From NCBI GenBank assembly GCA_016280395.1, contig JAEEGQ010000142.1, positions 1 to 64,000 of the forward strand: a DNA stretch of 64,000 bases. Reading direction: 5' to 3'. The stretch comes from Lachnospiraceae bacterium (lineage in GTDB: Bacteria; Bacillota; Clostridia; Lachnospirales; Lachnospiraceae). Under the pieces are notes generated by a model that was not told where the DNA came from, ran no database searches, and saw nothing but the letters and a program-made list of their open reading frames with translations. A program made the translations under genes and the position numbers. Below, in pieces: positions 55,146-64,000 of this stretch; positions within the stretch are counted from its first letter, which is position 1, and each line of letters begins with the position of its first letter.

Positions 55146-56204
55146 TCAGGTATTTATGATCTCGTAAAGAGCACAAAGCAGCTTCTCCATCTGCTCATCC
55201 GTTCCGACCGTGATCCTCAGGTAATCCTTTAACCGCGGCTTATTGAACCACCGCACAAAAATGTGCCTCTCCTTAAGTTCTGTAAAGATCCTCTCCGCAG
55301 GAACCTCCGGATGCGTCGCAAACAGGAAATTCGTGCTTGAATCATTGACCCTGAACCCGAGCTTCTTAAGCTCCTTTGCGGAATTCTCCCTGGTCCTTAT
55401 GATCCTTTCGCACGTCCTTTCAAAATACTCCCTGTCCTCTATGGCTGCAGGTCCAACAGCTGCGGAAAGCCTGTTTATCGTATATGAATTATACGAATTC
55501 TTCACATCATTCAGTGCGCGGATAAGCCTCCTGCTTCCAAAGGCATATCCAATGCGGAGTCCCGCAAGCGACCTTGACTTTGAAAAAGTCTGCACAACAA
55601 GCAGGTTCTCGTACTTATCAAGCAGGGGAAGCGCCGTCTCGGCTCCGAAATCAACATAGGCTTCATCCACGACAACAACCGAATCCGGATTGTTCTTAAC
55701 GATAAATTCCACAAACTCAAGCGGTTCAGCTATCGAGGTCGGAGCATTGGGATTACAGATGATCACGCCGCCGTTCTCGCGGACATAATCCTCCTTATGC
55801 ATCCTGAAATCCGCATCCAGCGGGATCTGCTCAAAGGGAACCCCGAAAAGCTTTGCCCAGACATCATAAAAAGAGTATGTTATATCCGGAAAGAGCACAG
55901 GCTTATCCGAATTAAAAAGAGCGCGGAAAGCGGTAGCCAGTACATCATCCGAGCCTACCCCCGCAAATATCCTGTCGGTTTCGATCCCGTAGAACTCCGA
56001 GAGTGCCAAAAGTACCGGTTCTGCGGAAACCGCCGGATAAAGTCTTAAGGTATCCGCATCAAAAGCCTTAAGCGCCTTTTCTACGCCCGGCGCCGGCGGA
56101 TACGGGTTCTCGTTTGTATTGAGCTTGATCATGTCCGGGAAAGACGGCTGGTCCCCCGGAACATAAGGATCGATCTGTATCAGGTTCTTTTCCCAATTAT
56201 TCAT
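55146..56204 (-). CDS. hisC: Histidinol-phosphate aminotransferase
   Basis: IKLNTNENPYPPAPGVEKAL...VIICNPNAPTSIAEPLEF...FSKSRSLAGLRIGYAFGS; ATG 56204. Confidence 0.9.
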   Translation of the reverse strand: MNNWEKNLIQIDPYVPGDQPSFPDMIKLNTNENPYPPAPGVEKALKAFDADTLRLYPAVSAEPVLLALSEFYGIETDRIFAGVGSDDVLATAFRALFNSDKPVLFPDITYSFYDVWAKLFGVPFEQIPLDADFRMHKEDYVRENGGVIICNPNAPTSIAEPLEFVEFIVKNNPDSVVVVDEAYVDFGAETALPLLDKYENLLVVQTFSKSRSLAGLRIGYAFGSRRLIRALNDVKNSYNSYTINRLSAAVGPAAIEDREYFERTCERIIRTRENSAKELKKLGFRVNDSSTNFLFATHPEVPAERIFTELKERHIFVRWFNKPRLKDYLRITVGTDEQMEKLLCALYEIINT

Positions 56205-56291
56205 ATCACGACTCCAATCCGTAAACCCTCTGTGTTTTCCCTTTGTCAGCTGCCTGCATTCCCGTCTGCCGGTCACCTGTCTGTTCCGGCA

Positions 56292-57497
56292 TCAGGTACC
56301 TGCATTCCCCTGCAGCCCATACTCTTTTGCAAGTTTTTCGAATGCGGGAACCGAACGCTCTATCATGGCGTGGTCAACGCAATATGCTATCCTCACATAC
56401 CCTGCGCACCCGAAAGACGAACCCGGCACAAGGAGCAGGTGGTACTTCTTTGCTGCCGCGGCAAACGCCTTGTCATCCTCTGTAGGACACTTCATGAACA
56501 GGTAGAACGCGCCGTCGGGCTTAACGCACGTAAACCCGAGCTTTGTAAGCGTTCCGTACAGGAGCCTGCGGTTACTGTCGTAAGCTTCAACATTTACCTT
56601 TGCGTCAAGACAACGCGCTACGGCAAGTTGCTGCAGCGAGGGCGCGTTAACGAACCCGAGTATCCTGTTTGCGACATTTGCGGCATTTATGATATCGCCG
56701 GCATCATCAAGCGAATCCGGAAGCACAAGGTAGCCTATGCGCTCGCCCGGAAGGGAAAGGGATTTGCTGAAGGAATAACCGACAATGGTATTTCCGTAGA
56801 ACTTTGTGACATAGGGCACTTCAACGCCGTCATAGACAAGCTCCCTGTAGGGCTCGTCCGAAATAAGATAGATTGACGTTCCAAACTTCTTTTCGGCGTT
56901 TTCAAGGGCCTCTGCGAGTTTCTTAAGTGTCTCCGCCGAATACACAACACCCGTGGGGTTATTGGGCGTATTGATGATGACCGCCTTAGTCTTTGCGGTA
57001 AGCATAGCCTCAAAAGCGGGAATATTCGGCTGGAACGTGCTTGTATCGGGCTCAACCGCAAGCAGCTTCCCGTCGAAATTGGAAACATAATTCTTATATT
57101 CGCCGAAATACGGGGCAAAGGTAAGCACCTCATCCCCGGGATTAAGCAGCGCCTTTAAGATAACGTTCAGGCCGCCTGCGGCGCCGACGGTCATAAGGAT
57201 ATTCCTTGTGTCAAAGGACGTGCCGAACCGCTTGTTGAGCGAATCCGCGATCGTCTTTCTCACATCCTCAAAGCCGGCATTGTTCATATAACCGTGGACA
57301 AGAGTGGGCTTTTCGTTGTCAAGGATGTCCTTCATCGCGTTCTTTATCTCTTCCGGCGGCTCTACGCTCGGGTTTCCGAGGCTGAAATCATAAACGTTTT
57401 CGGCCCCGAACTCCGCCGCCATCTTCTTTCCTTCTTCAAACATAGCCCTTATCACAGAACTGCCCTGTACAAGCGCTTTCATCCGTTCCGCTATCAT
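56292..57497 (-). CDS. Pyridoxal phosphate-dependent aminotransferase (class I/II)
   Basis: FSLGNPSVEPPEEIKNAM...VIINTPNNPTGVVYSAETL...SLSLPGERIGYLVLP. Confidence 0.9.
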   Translation of the reverse strand: MIAERMKALVQGSSVIRAMFEEGKKMAAEFGAENVYDFSLGNPSVEPPEEIKNAMKDILDNEKPTLVHGYMNNAGFEDVRKTIADSLNKRFGTSFDTRNILMTVGAAGGLNVILKALLNPGDEVLTFAPYFGEYKNYVSNFDGKLLAVEPDTSTFQPNIPAFEAMLTAKTKAVIINTPNNPTGVVYSAETLKKLAEALENAEKKFGTSIYLISDEPYRELVYDGVEVPYVTKFYGNTIVGYSFSKSLSLPGERIGYLVLPDSLDDAGDIINAANVANRILGFVNAPSLQQLAVARCLDAKVNVEAYDSNRRLLYGTLTKLGFTCVKPDGAFYLFMKCPTEDDKAFAAAAKKYHLLLVPGSSFGCAGYVRIAYCVDHAMIERSVPAFEKLAKEYGLQGNAGT

Positions 57498-57524
57498 AAC
57501 CTGTCCTCCGGTGTGTTTCGTAAT

Positions 57525-59120
57525 CTAAGCCTGTGGCTGTGGCTTTGCCTTTTCCTGTCCGCGCATATCGACTATGGGACCGCCTTTTTTGCGGATATAA
57601 TCGCCTGTTATGGTCACGCGTCCGATATTGTCGTCTTTCGGTATCTCAAACATGATATCGAGCATGAATTCTTCAATGATCGCACGCAGCGCGCGGGCAC
57701 CGGTCTTTTTCTCGATGGCAAGCTCCGCTATCGCTTCAAGTGCCGAATCGTCAAAGACAAGCTCCACCTCGTCCATAGCAAGGAGCTTCGAATATTGCTT
57801 CAGGATGGCATTCTTCGGCTCTGTCAGTATCCTCTTGTAGGATTCCTTAGTAAGACCGTTCAAAGCATAAACAACAGGGAGACGGCCGAGGAATTCGGGT
57901 ATCATGCCGTATTCGCGCAGATCCTCCGTTGTTACCTTTGAAAGAAGGTCGGGATCGTTGTCGTATTTATCCTTAAGGTCTGCGTCAAAGCCCATCGAAG
58001 AATGCTCGTTAAGGCGCTCCTTTATGATCCCGTCGAGATCAGGGAAGGCACCGCCGCAGATAAAGAGAATGTTCGTGGTATTTACGGTGGTCGAAGGCAC
58101 CATTGCGCTCTTGCTCGAAGCTCCAACGGGAACTTCAACATCGCTGCCTTCAAGAAGCTTCAGAAGCCCCTGCTGTACGGACTCGCCGCTCACATCACGG
58201 GAATTGGTGTTCCGCTTCTTTGCGATCTTATCTATCTCGTCAATAAAGACTATACCCTTCTCGGCGCGCTCAACATCATTGTCCGCTGCCGCAAGGAGCT
58301 TTGAGAGCACACTCTCAACGTCGTCACCGATATAACCCGCTTCGGTAAGCGTTGTTGCATCCGTTATCGCAAGCGGCACGTTAAGGATCTTTGCGAGAGT
58401 CTTTACAAGATAGGTCTTTCCGCAGCCTGTCGGGCCGATCATGAGCATGTTGGACTTCTCTATCTCGATGCCGTCGTCTTCGGGCGCCATAACCCGCTTA
58501 TAGTGGTTGTAAACTGCGACCGAGATCACTTTCTTTGCGTGCTCCTGGCCGATAACATATTCGTCAAGTTTTGATTTTATCACATGAGGCGGCGGAAGCT
58601 CGTCGATCTTAAGCTCCGGGACGGGCTCGGCCTCCTTTTTTTTCTTCTTTATGCGCTGGCTGCTCGGAACTTCGGGCATCATGGAACCAAAGTTCATGAT
58701 AAACCTCGGCAGGTGCGACATCACATTCGGCGGTATCTCGCCGTTTGAGGGCTTCTTTGTTCCGGGTTCTTTGGGTTTCTCACCGGTCTTTGTCTCACCG
58801 GGGTCGTCAGTGCCTGAGCCATCGTTCTTTTCTGTCACTTTGCCGCTTGTCCCGTCATCCGTAACGGCAGGGTTTCCCTGATCCGCAGGATTGGTCCTCA
58901 GATCAAAAGTAAACTGGCCTGTTCCGTCCTTCGGGAACATAAAACCAAGGTCGAGGCCCCCAAAGGGAAAGCCGCCGGCCATGCTGTCAAGCGTCCGCTG
59001 AAGGCATTCCCTGCAGATATGCAGGTTGCCCGGCAAATGAAGGAGCGGACCCGTTACACTCTCTGTTCGTCTGCACATCCCGCAGACATCTTCGTACTGC
59101 TTGTTGTCGTTGTCTTCCAA
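57525..59120 (-). CDS. clpX: ClpX-like AAA+ ATPase with long low-complexity linker (TTG start)
   Basis: Zn finger CGMCRRTE...CRECL; MLMIGPTGCGKTYLVKTLAKIL; GYIGDDVES; FIDEIDKIAKK; MGF loop. TTG codon at 59120 with GGAG upstream. Confidence 0.9.
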   Translation of the reverse strand: MEDNDNKQYEDVCGMCRRTESVTGPLLHLPGNLHICRECLQRTLDSMAGGFPFGGLDLGFMFPKDGTGQFTFDLRTNPADQGNPAVTDDGTSGKVTEKNDGSGTDDPGETKTGEKPKEPGTKKPSNGEIPPNVMSHLPRFIMNFGSMMPEVPSSQRIKKKKKEAEPVPELKIDELPPPHVIKSKLDEYVIGQEHAKKVISVAVYNHYKRVMAPEDDGIEIEKSNMLMIGPTGCGKTYLVKTLAKILNVPLAITDATTLTEAGYIGDDVESVLSKLLAAADNDVERAEKGIVFIDEIDKIAKKRNTNSRDVSGESVQQGLLKLLEGSDVEVPVGASSKSAMVPSTTVNTTNILFICGGAFPDLDGIIKERLNEHSSMGFDADLKDKYDNDPDLLSKVTTEDLREYGMIPEFLGRLPVVYALNGLTKESYKRILTEPKNAILKQYSKLLAMDEVELVFDDSALEAIAELAIEKKTGARALRAIIEEFMLDIMFEIPKDDNIGRVTITGDYIRKKGGPIVDMRGQEKAKPQPQA

Positions 59121-59207
59121 AATGTTTCTCCGTTTGTCTTATGTCACCCTCAAAGAAAGTACCCGGGCCTTTAAGCTGAGGCTTTCGGCCCGGGGCTTTC
59201 GGGATGA

Positions 59208-61643
59208 TCACACATTAAATATGCTTCCGCCGATAAACTCGCGGATAAGCGAGTTCTTCGGGATATTTTCCGTGTTCATGCACAGGAAATAGTCGAGGAA
59301 TTTAAGGAGCCTCTTTGCCTCCGGGAATTCGGGGCAGGACTCATCGATGCCGAAAAGAAGGGGCTCGACAAACTGCTTTAATACCGGAAGCTCGTAGATC
59401 ATGGCCGAGTTAAAGATAACATCTGCCTTTTCCTGATACGGGAATATGTTCTGCTCCTCGCCGCGGCGTACGGAAGGCCACATCGCTATTGTATTCTTAG
59501 CGCTTGTGCCCCTTGTGCGCGCATCTCTTACGATACGTCTGAGCAGACGGCCGTCCGTTGTGGGTATGCGGTTGTGATCGTCAATATTGAGCTCCGTAAG
59601 GGCGCTGATGTATATCTTGAACTTGCTCTCCGAAGGAAGCGAGTAGGACATCTTCTCGTTAAGGCCGTGGATACCCTCGATAACGAGGATGTCGTCCTTG
59701 CCGAGCTTCTTTTTGTTGCCCTTGTATTCACGCTTTCCGGCCTTGAAGTTGAAGGTCGGGAGCTCTACTTCCTCACCGTTGAGGAGAGCCGTCATATCCT
59801 TGTTGAACTGCTCAACGTCAAGTGCCTCGAGGCATTCGAAGTTGTAGTTTCCGTCCTCGTCCTTCGGTGTATCCTCACGGTTCAGGAAATAATCGTCAAG
59901 ACCGATGGGATGCGGCTTGAAGCCAAGCGTACGGAGCTGGATCGAAAGCCTGTGGGAGAAGGTTGTCTTTCCCGATGAAGAAGGGCCTGCTATCATGATG
60001 AACTTCTTGTTGCCCGAATCCCTTATCATCTCTGCGATCTCGCCTATCCTCTTCTCGATGAGAGCTTCCTGGATAAGTATTATGTCGCTGCTGTTTCCGC
60101 AGGTGATCTCTTCGTTGAGGTTGCTCACATTTTCGATGCCCATCATCTTTCCCCAGCGGTTTGCTACCTGAAGGGTGTTGAAGAAGAGCGGCATATCCTC
60201 GAATTCCGGCAGTTCGTTGGGCTTCTTTGCCACGGGAAGGAGAAGCATAAAGCCGTCCTGATACGGGAAGAGATCGAATACCTTGAGGATCCCCGCGCTT
60301 GTGGGCATATAGCCGTAGAAATAGTCTTCATAGCCGTCAAAGCTGTAGATGTTTGTCCTTGATGTACGACGGAACTTGAAAAGGTGCTCCTTGTCGTTCA
60401 TGCCCTTCTTTGCAAACAGCTCGATAGCCTCTGCGGTGCTTACGGAACGCTTGCGGAAAGGGATGTCCTCCGTGATCATCTCGCGCATCTTTGCCTTTGC
60501 GCCTGCGATCTCTTCAGGGGTCACGGATCCGTTCTCAACTTCGCAGAACAGAGCGGGACCTACCGAGTGCTGGATCTTGATGTGAAGCTTCCTGTCGCCG
60601 AGCTCTCTTTCAAAAGCGCGGAGCATGACAAGGATCATGCCGCGGACATAGGTCTTGTGGCCGTCGCTGTCGCCTATCGTGAGGAAATCCACCCTGCAGT
60701 TGCCCGTGACTGTCTTGTTGAGCTCACGCAGACGCCCGTCGATGGAACCGAGGATTATATCGTAAGGGTATTCCGATGCGAAATCCCTGCTGATCTCATA
60801 AAGCGATACTCCCTTTTTGTATTCCTTTTTCTGTCCTTTTACCGTTACTGTAATAATGTTTTCCATACTTTCTTTTTTGTGCGTATCACCGCACATATAC
60901 TCCTTCTCTTGATATTTCTCCAGGGTTTCTTTCAGAAGCCCCGCCTCCCTGACAAAATCCTTTATCCGGTCCTTAGCTTCCGGTTTCCGGCCTTTTTCAA
61001 GCTCGTCAAGGATGATCTGCACCTTGCGGTACTCATGGCATAGATGATCGTAATACACGCCGTCCCCTGTTTCCGCAAGGTACCGCCCGTAAGCGATCTC
61101 GCTCTCGCTGTAGGGCCTTATTGAACAGCCGCTTGCGCAGGCATTTTCGCCGCGCCCCCCCTGTTCTTTTCTTTTTACCGCATGGATCGACAGATAGAAT
61201 TTGCCGTATTCCGTGCAGCACGCCTCTTTGTCGATGTTAAACCCCATATCGAGCACGGTCTTTCTTACAAGACCTGTATCCGACTGCGGCTGCAGCACAA
61301 GCTCCGAGGCCTTTTCCACCACTTCTTTTCCTGCTTTGAGGATGCTCTCCGTAAGACTGCCACCCATCCCGGTTATCAGTATGCAGTCGGCTTCCCCGGG
61401 AGCAAGAGCATCAAGACCGTCGGAAAGCCTGGTCTCTATGCTGTTTCCGCATCCGCAAAGAGCGATGTTTTCCGCGGCATGCAAAAGCGGACCTTCCCGC
61501 AAGTCCATTGCGATACAGCTTTTTGCCACGCCGTTTTCTATAAGCCAGATCGAAGTATGCGCATGATCACAGCCCACGTCGGCCACACGTGAACCGGGGG
61601 TTACCATCTGCGCACTCATCATGAGCCTTGTCGAAAGTCTCAT
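59208..61643 (-). CDS. Fusion: TrmK-like tRNA (m1A22) methyltransferase + TGS/ThrRS-like region + uridine kinase-like nucleoside kinase
   Basis: N-terminal [38 protein letters not shown]...[15 protein letters not shown] (TrmK); [34 protein letters not shown] (TGS-like); [42 protein letters not shown] (UDK/PRK). Confidence 0.88.
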   Translation of the reverse strand: MRLSTRLMMSAQMVTPGSRVADVGCDHAHTSIWLIENGVAKSCIAMDLREGPLLHAAENIALCGCGNSIETRLSDGLDALAPGEADCILITGMGGSLTESILKAGKEVVEKASELVLQPQSDTGLVRKTVLDMGFNIDKEACCTEYGKFYLSIHAVKRKEQGGRGENACASGCSIRPYSESEIAYGRYLAETGDGVYYDHLCHEYRKVQIILDELEKGRKPEAKDRIKDFVREAGLLKETLEKYQEKEYMCGDTHKKESMENIITVTVKGQKKEYKKGVSLYEISRDFASEYPYDIILGSIDGRLRELNKTVTGNCRVDFLTIGDSDGHKTYVRGMILVMLRAFERELGDRKLHIKIQHSVGPALFCEVENGSVTPEEIAGAKAKMREMITEDIPFRKRSVSTAEAIELFAKKGMNDKEHLFKFRRTSRTNIYSFDGYEDYFYGYMPTSAGILKVFDLFPYQDGFMLLLPVAKKPNELPEFEDMPLFFNTLQVANRWGKMMGIENVSNLNEEITCGNSSDIILIQEALIEKRIGEIAEMIRDSGNKKFIMIAGPSSSGKTTFSHRLSIQLRTLGFKPHPIGLDDYFLNREDTPKDEDGNYNFECLEALDVEQFNKDMTALLNGEEVELPTFNFKAGKREYKGNKKKLGKDDILVIEGIHGLNEKMSYSLPSESKFKIYISALTELNIDDHNRIPTTDGRLLRRIVRDARTRGTSAKNTIAMWPSVRRGEEQNIFPYQEKADVIFNSAMIYELPVLKQFVEPLLFGIDESCPEFPEAKRLLKFLDYFLCMNTENIPKNSLIREFIGGSIFNV

Positions 61644-61644
61644 A

Positions 61645-62754
61645 TCAGTCTTCAAGGAAATCGCGAAGACGTCTGCTCCTGGTGGGATGGCGGAGCTTTC
61701 TTAACGCCTTTGCTTCTATCTGTCTGATACGTTCACGGGTAACATCAAATTCCTTGCCGACCTCTTCAAGCGTCCTCTGGCGGCCGTCGTCGAGACCGAA
61801 TCTGAGTCTTATGACCTTGCGTTCCCTTTCTGTGAGCGTATCGAGGACTTCCATGAGCTGTTCCTTGAGGATCGAAGCCGCTGCAGCTTCGGCAGGCACA
61901 GGTACATTGTCGTCCTTGATGAAATCGCCGAGATGGCTGTCTTCCTCTTCGCCGATAGGCGTTTCGAGGGAAACAGGCTCCTGGGAGATGTTCTGGATCT
62001 CGCGTACACGCTCGACCGGAAGTCCCATTTCTGCGGCTATTTCCTCGGTCGAAGGCTCTCTTCCAAGCTCCTGGAGCATCTGACGCTGTACACGGATGAG
62101 CTTGTTGATCGTCTCTACCATATGCACGGGGATGCGGATAGTCCTTGCTTGGTCGGCAATGGCCCTGGTGATGGCCTGGCGGATCCACCATGTTGCATAG
62201 GTACTGAACTTGTAGCCTTTTCGATAATCGAATTTATCTACAGCCTTGATAAGGCCGAGGTTTCCTTCCTGGATAAGGTCGAGGAACTGCATCCCGCGGC
62301 CGACATAGCGCTTTGCGATGCTTACCACAAGACGCAGGTTGGCTTCGGAAAGCTTCTTCTTTGCGTCCCTGTCTCCGTCCTCCATCTTCTTTGCAAGCTC
62401 GATCTCTTCGTCTGCGGAGAGGAGCGGCACCTTGCCGATCTCCTTTAAGTACATGCGGACGGGATCCTCGATGCTTACGCCTTCGGGCACCGAAAGGTCG
62501 ATCTTTGCAAGATCTGTCTCCTCGTCATCAAGGATGATCTCGGAGTCGTCGATCTCGTCGATATCCTGGAACCTTAAGACGTCAACGCCGTTTCTTTCAA
62601 GAAAGTCGTATATCTTCTCGAATTTGCCCGCGTCAAGCTCCATATCCGCAAAGAAATCGTTGATCTCCTGGTAATCGAGCACGCCCTTCTTGCTCTTTGC
62701 AAGATTAACAAGCTCTTTTAAGCGGTCATTGAAGCTCTGTTTGTTTTCTTCCAT
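61645..62754 (-). CDS. rpoD: RNA polymerase primary sigma factor RpoD/SigA
   Basis: [29 protein letters not shown]...[37 protein letters not shown]. Confidence 0.97.
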   Translation of the reverse strand: MEENKQSFNDRLKELVNLAKSKKGVLDYQEINDFFADMELDAGKFEKIYDFLERNGVDVLRFQDIDEIDDSEIILDDEETDLAKIDLSVPEGVSIEDPVRMYLKEIGKVPLLSADEEIELAKKMEDGDRDAKKKLSEANLRLVVSIAKRYVGRGMQFLDLIQEGNLGLIKAVDKFDYRKGYKFSTYATWWIRQAITRAIADQARTIRIPVHMVETINKLIRVQRQMLQELGREPSTEEIAAEMGLPVERVREIQNISQEPVSLETPIGEEEDSHLGDFIKDDNVPVPAEAAAASILKEQLMEVLDTLTERERKVIRLRFGLDDGRQRTLEEVGKEFDVTRERIRQIEAKALRKLRHPTRSRRLRDFLED

Positions 62755-62774
62755 AACGAAATTCCCCTTTTGTC

Positions 62775-64000
62775 TCATGCTTTTATTGTTATTATTTTCT
62801 TTTTGAGTTCGTTCTTTTCCCTTGATATCTGCATATAGAGGCTGTAATCCTCCGCCGCCTTTGCGGCTTCTTCCCTCTTTTGCAGCCCGTTCTCAAGGAG
62901 CTTCTTCACGGTGTCCGAAAAGATCTTTTCCCTGACACTCTCATCTTCCTCGCCCACGATCTCAAAGTTGAGGACATCCGCAACCTCATTCTGTTCCGAA
63001 TCGTCAAAACTGTTCAGGAGCAGAGCCGAGCTTATCTTCTCATCCCCGGACTTTTCAAAGAGCACCGATGCGATCCTTGAATTGATGCCGGTAAAATCCT
63101 CCGGTGAAAGGTAGCGCTTGACGGCCTTAAGTATCTCCCTGCTGTTGGCGCTCCATGCGATCAGCAGCTTTTCGGATTTCAAAAGGGCACTGTCGGTGTT
63201 GCGTGTCCGCCTTATCTCGGCCCTTGTCTCCTCCGCGGCTTCGACCGCATCCTCCTGCCGTTTTTTCTTCCGGCCGATGTTGTCGATCTCTTCGGTAAGG
63301 GCAGGCATTCCGAGGCCGTAGCGTTTTGCCACGTACTCCTGATAATTGGCGAGCTCGATCTGCTTGTCGAACTTTGCAAGCCTTATGGCAAGCTCCTCAA
63401 CAAATTTCGTCTTTTCTGCAGGCTGTGTCAGATCGTATTTCGCTTCCATCTGCAGAAGCTCGAAATCAAAGGACGGTATGGCGTCGAGTATGCGTTTGTC
63501 GTACTCTTCGCGTCCGAGATTCTTGATGAATTCGTCCGGATCCTTGTACGGGCTCATGTCAAGTACCCTGCAGGTGATCCCCGCGGCCTTTAATAGCGGT
63601 ATCGCCCTTAGCGCCGCCATCCTTCCGGCTTTGTCGCTGTCAAAGGTGAGGACGACATTGTCTATCCCGCTGTTCTTTATTGTCCTTGCATGGAGCGGCG
63701 TAAAGGAGGTCCCAAGCGCCGCCACGGCATTTTCAAAGCCCGCGGCCCACAGCGCGATGACGTCCATATAGCCTTCGCATATAAGAAACCAGTTTTTCCT
63801 GCTCTTTTTTGCATCCGCGATCCCAAAAAGCGTCCTGCTCTTCTCGAAGACAAGCGTCTCGGGAGAATTCAGGTACTTTGGCTCGCCGGTGCCCATCACA
63901 CGGCCTCCGAAGCCCAAGACCTTGCCTCTCTGGTCGATTATCGGATACATCACGCGGTTCCAGAATTTATCGTGGGCACCGTTCTTTTCATCTATGGAGA
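62775..64000 (-). CDS. dnaG: DNA primase DnaG (partial; N-terminus beyond window)
   Basis: [50 protein letters not shown]...[17 protein letters not shown]; frame stays open to the window edge. Confidence 0.95.
   Translation of the reverse strand, partial: SIDEKNGAHDKFWNRVMYPIIDQRGKVLGFGGRVMGTGEPKYLNSPETLVFEKSRTLFGIADAKKSRKNWFLICEGYMDVIALWAAGFENAVAALGTSFTPLHARTIKNSGIDNVVLTFDSDKAGRMAALRAIPLLKAAGITCRVLDMSPYKDPDEFIKNLGREEYDKRILDAIPSFDFELLQMEAKYDLTQPAEKTKFVEELAIRLAKFDKQIELANYQEYVAKRYGLGMPALTEEIDNIGRKKKRQEDAVEAAEETRAEIRRTRNTDSALLKSEKLLIAWSANSREILKAVKRYLSPEDFTGINSRIASVLFEKSGDEKISSALLLNSFDDSEQNEVADVLNFEIVGEEDESVREKIFSDTVKKLLENGLQKREEAAKAAEDYSLYMQISREKNELKKKIITIKA

Overview
64-kb chromosomal window with the gene content of a flagellated, Lachnospiraceae-like Firmicute (taxonomy inferred from gene content only). 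Almost every gene is on the minus strand; the exceptions are an SPFH/flotillin gene and a tRNA-Gly. Left to right: partial HelD-like helicase, cytoplasmic GH-A-like glycosidase, GGDEF protein with a degenerate HD-GYP-like tail, coiled-coil protein, Hsp33, SAM methyltransferase, xylulokinase, AddA/AddB, a likely 6S RNA in the addB leader, flotillin, a cell-surface locus (two paralogous secreted proteins plus a third truncated remnant, O-antigen-ligase-like protein, two LRR_5 proteins, Glf, GT2), a HicAB-type toxin-antitoxin cassette, a late flagellar cluster (flagellin, FliS, FliD, FlaG, CsrA, FliW, FlgL, two FlgK paralogs, FlgN, FlgM), QueH, type IIA topoisomerase subunits, a chemotaxis operon (MCP, CheW, CheA, RR, CheB, CheR), HisC and a second aminotransferase, a ClpX-like protein, a TrmK/uridine-kinase-like fusion ORF, RpoD, and partial DnaG. 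The strongest unexplained signals are non-coding: three large (about 200-340 bp) inverted-repeat elements between genes, a dispersed TGAGTCA...TGACTCA palindrome family (including a 60-bp tandem array), an array of small hairpins in the flagellin leader beside a likely CsrA hairpin, and a duplicated terminator flanking the hicAB cassette. No CRISPR array, prophage or transposase was seen.
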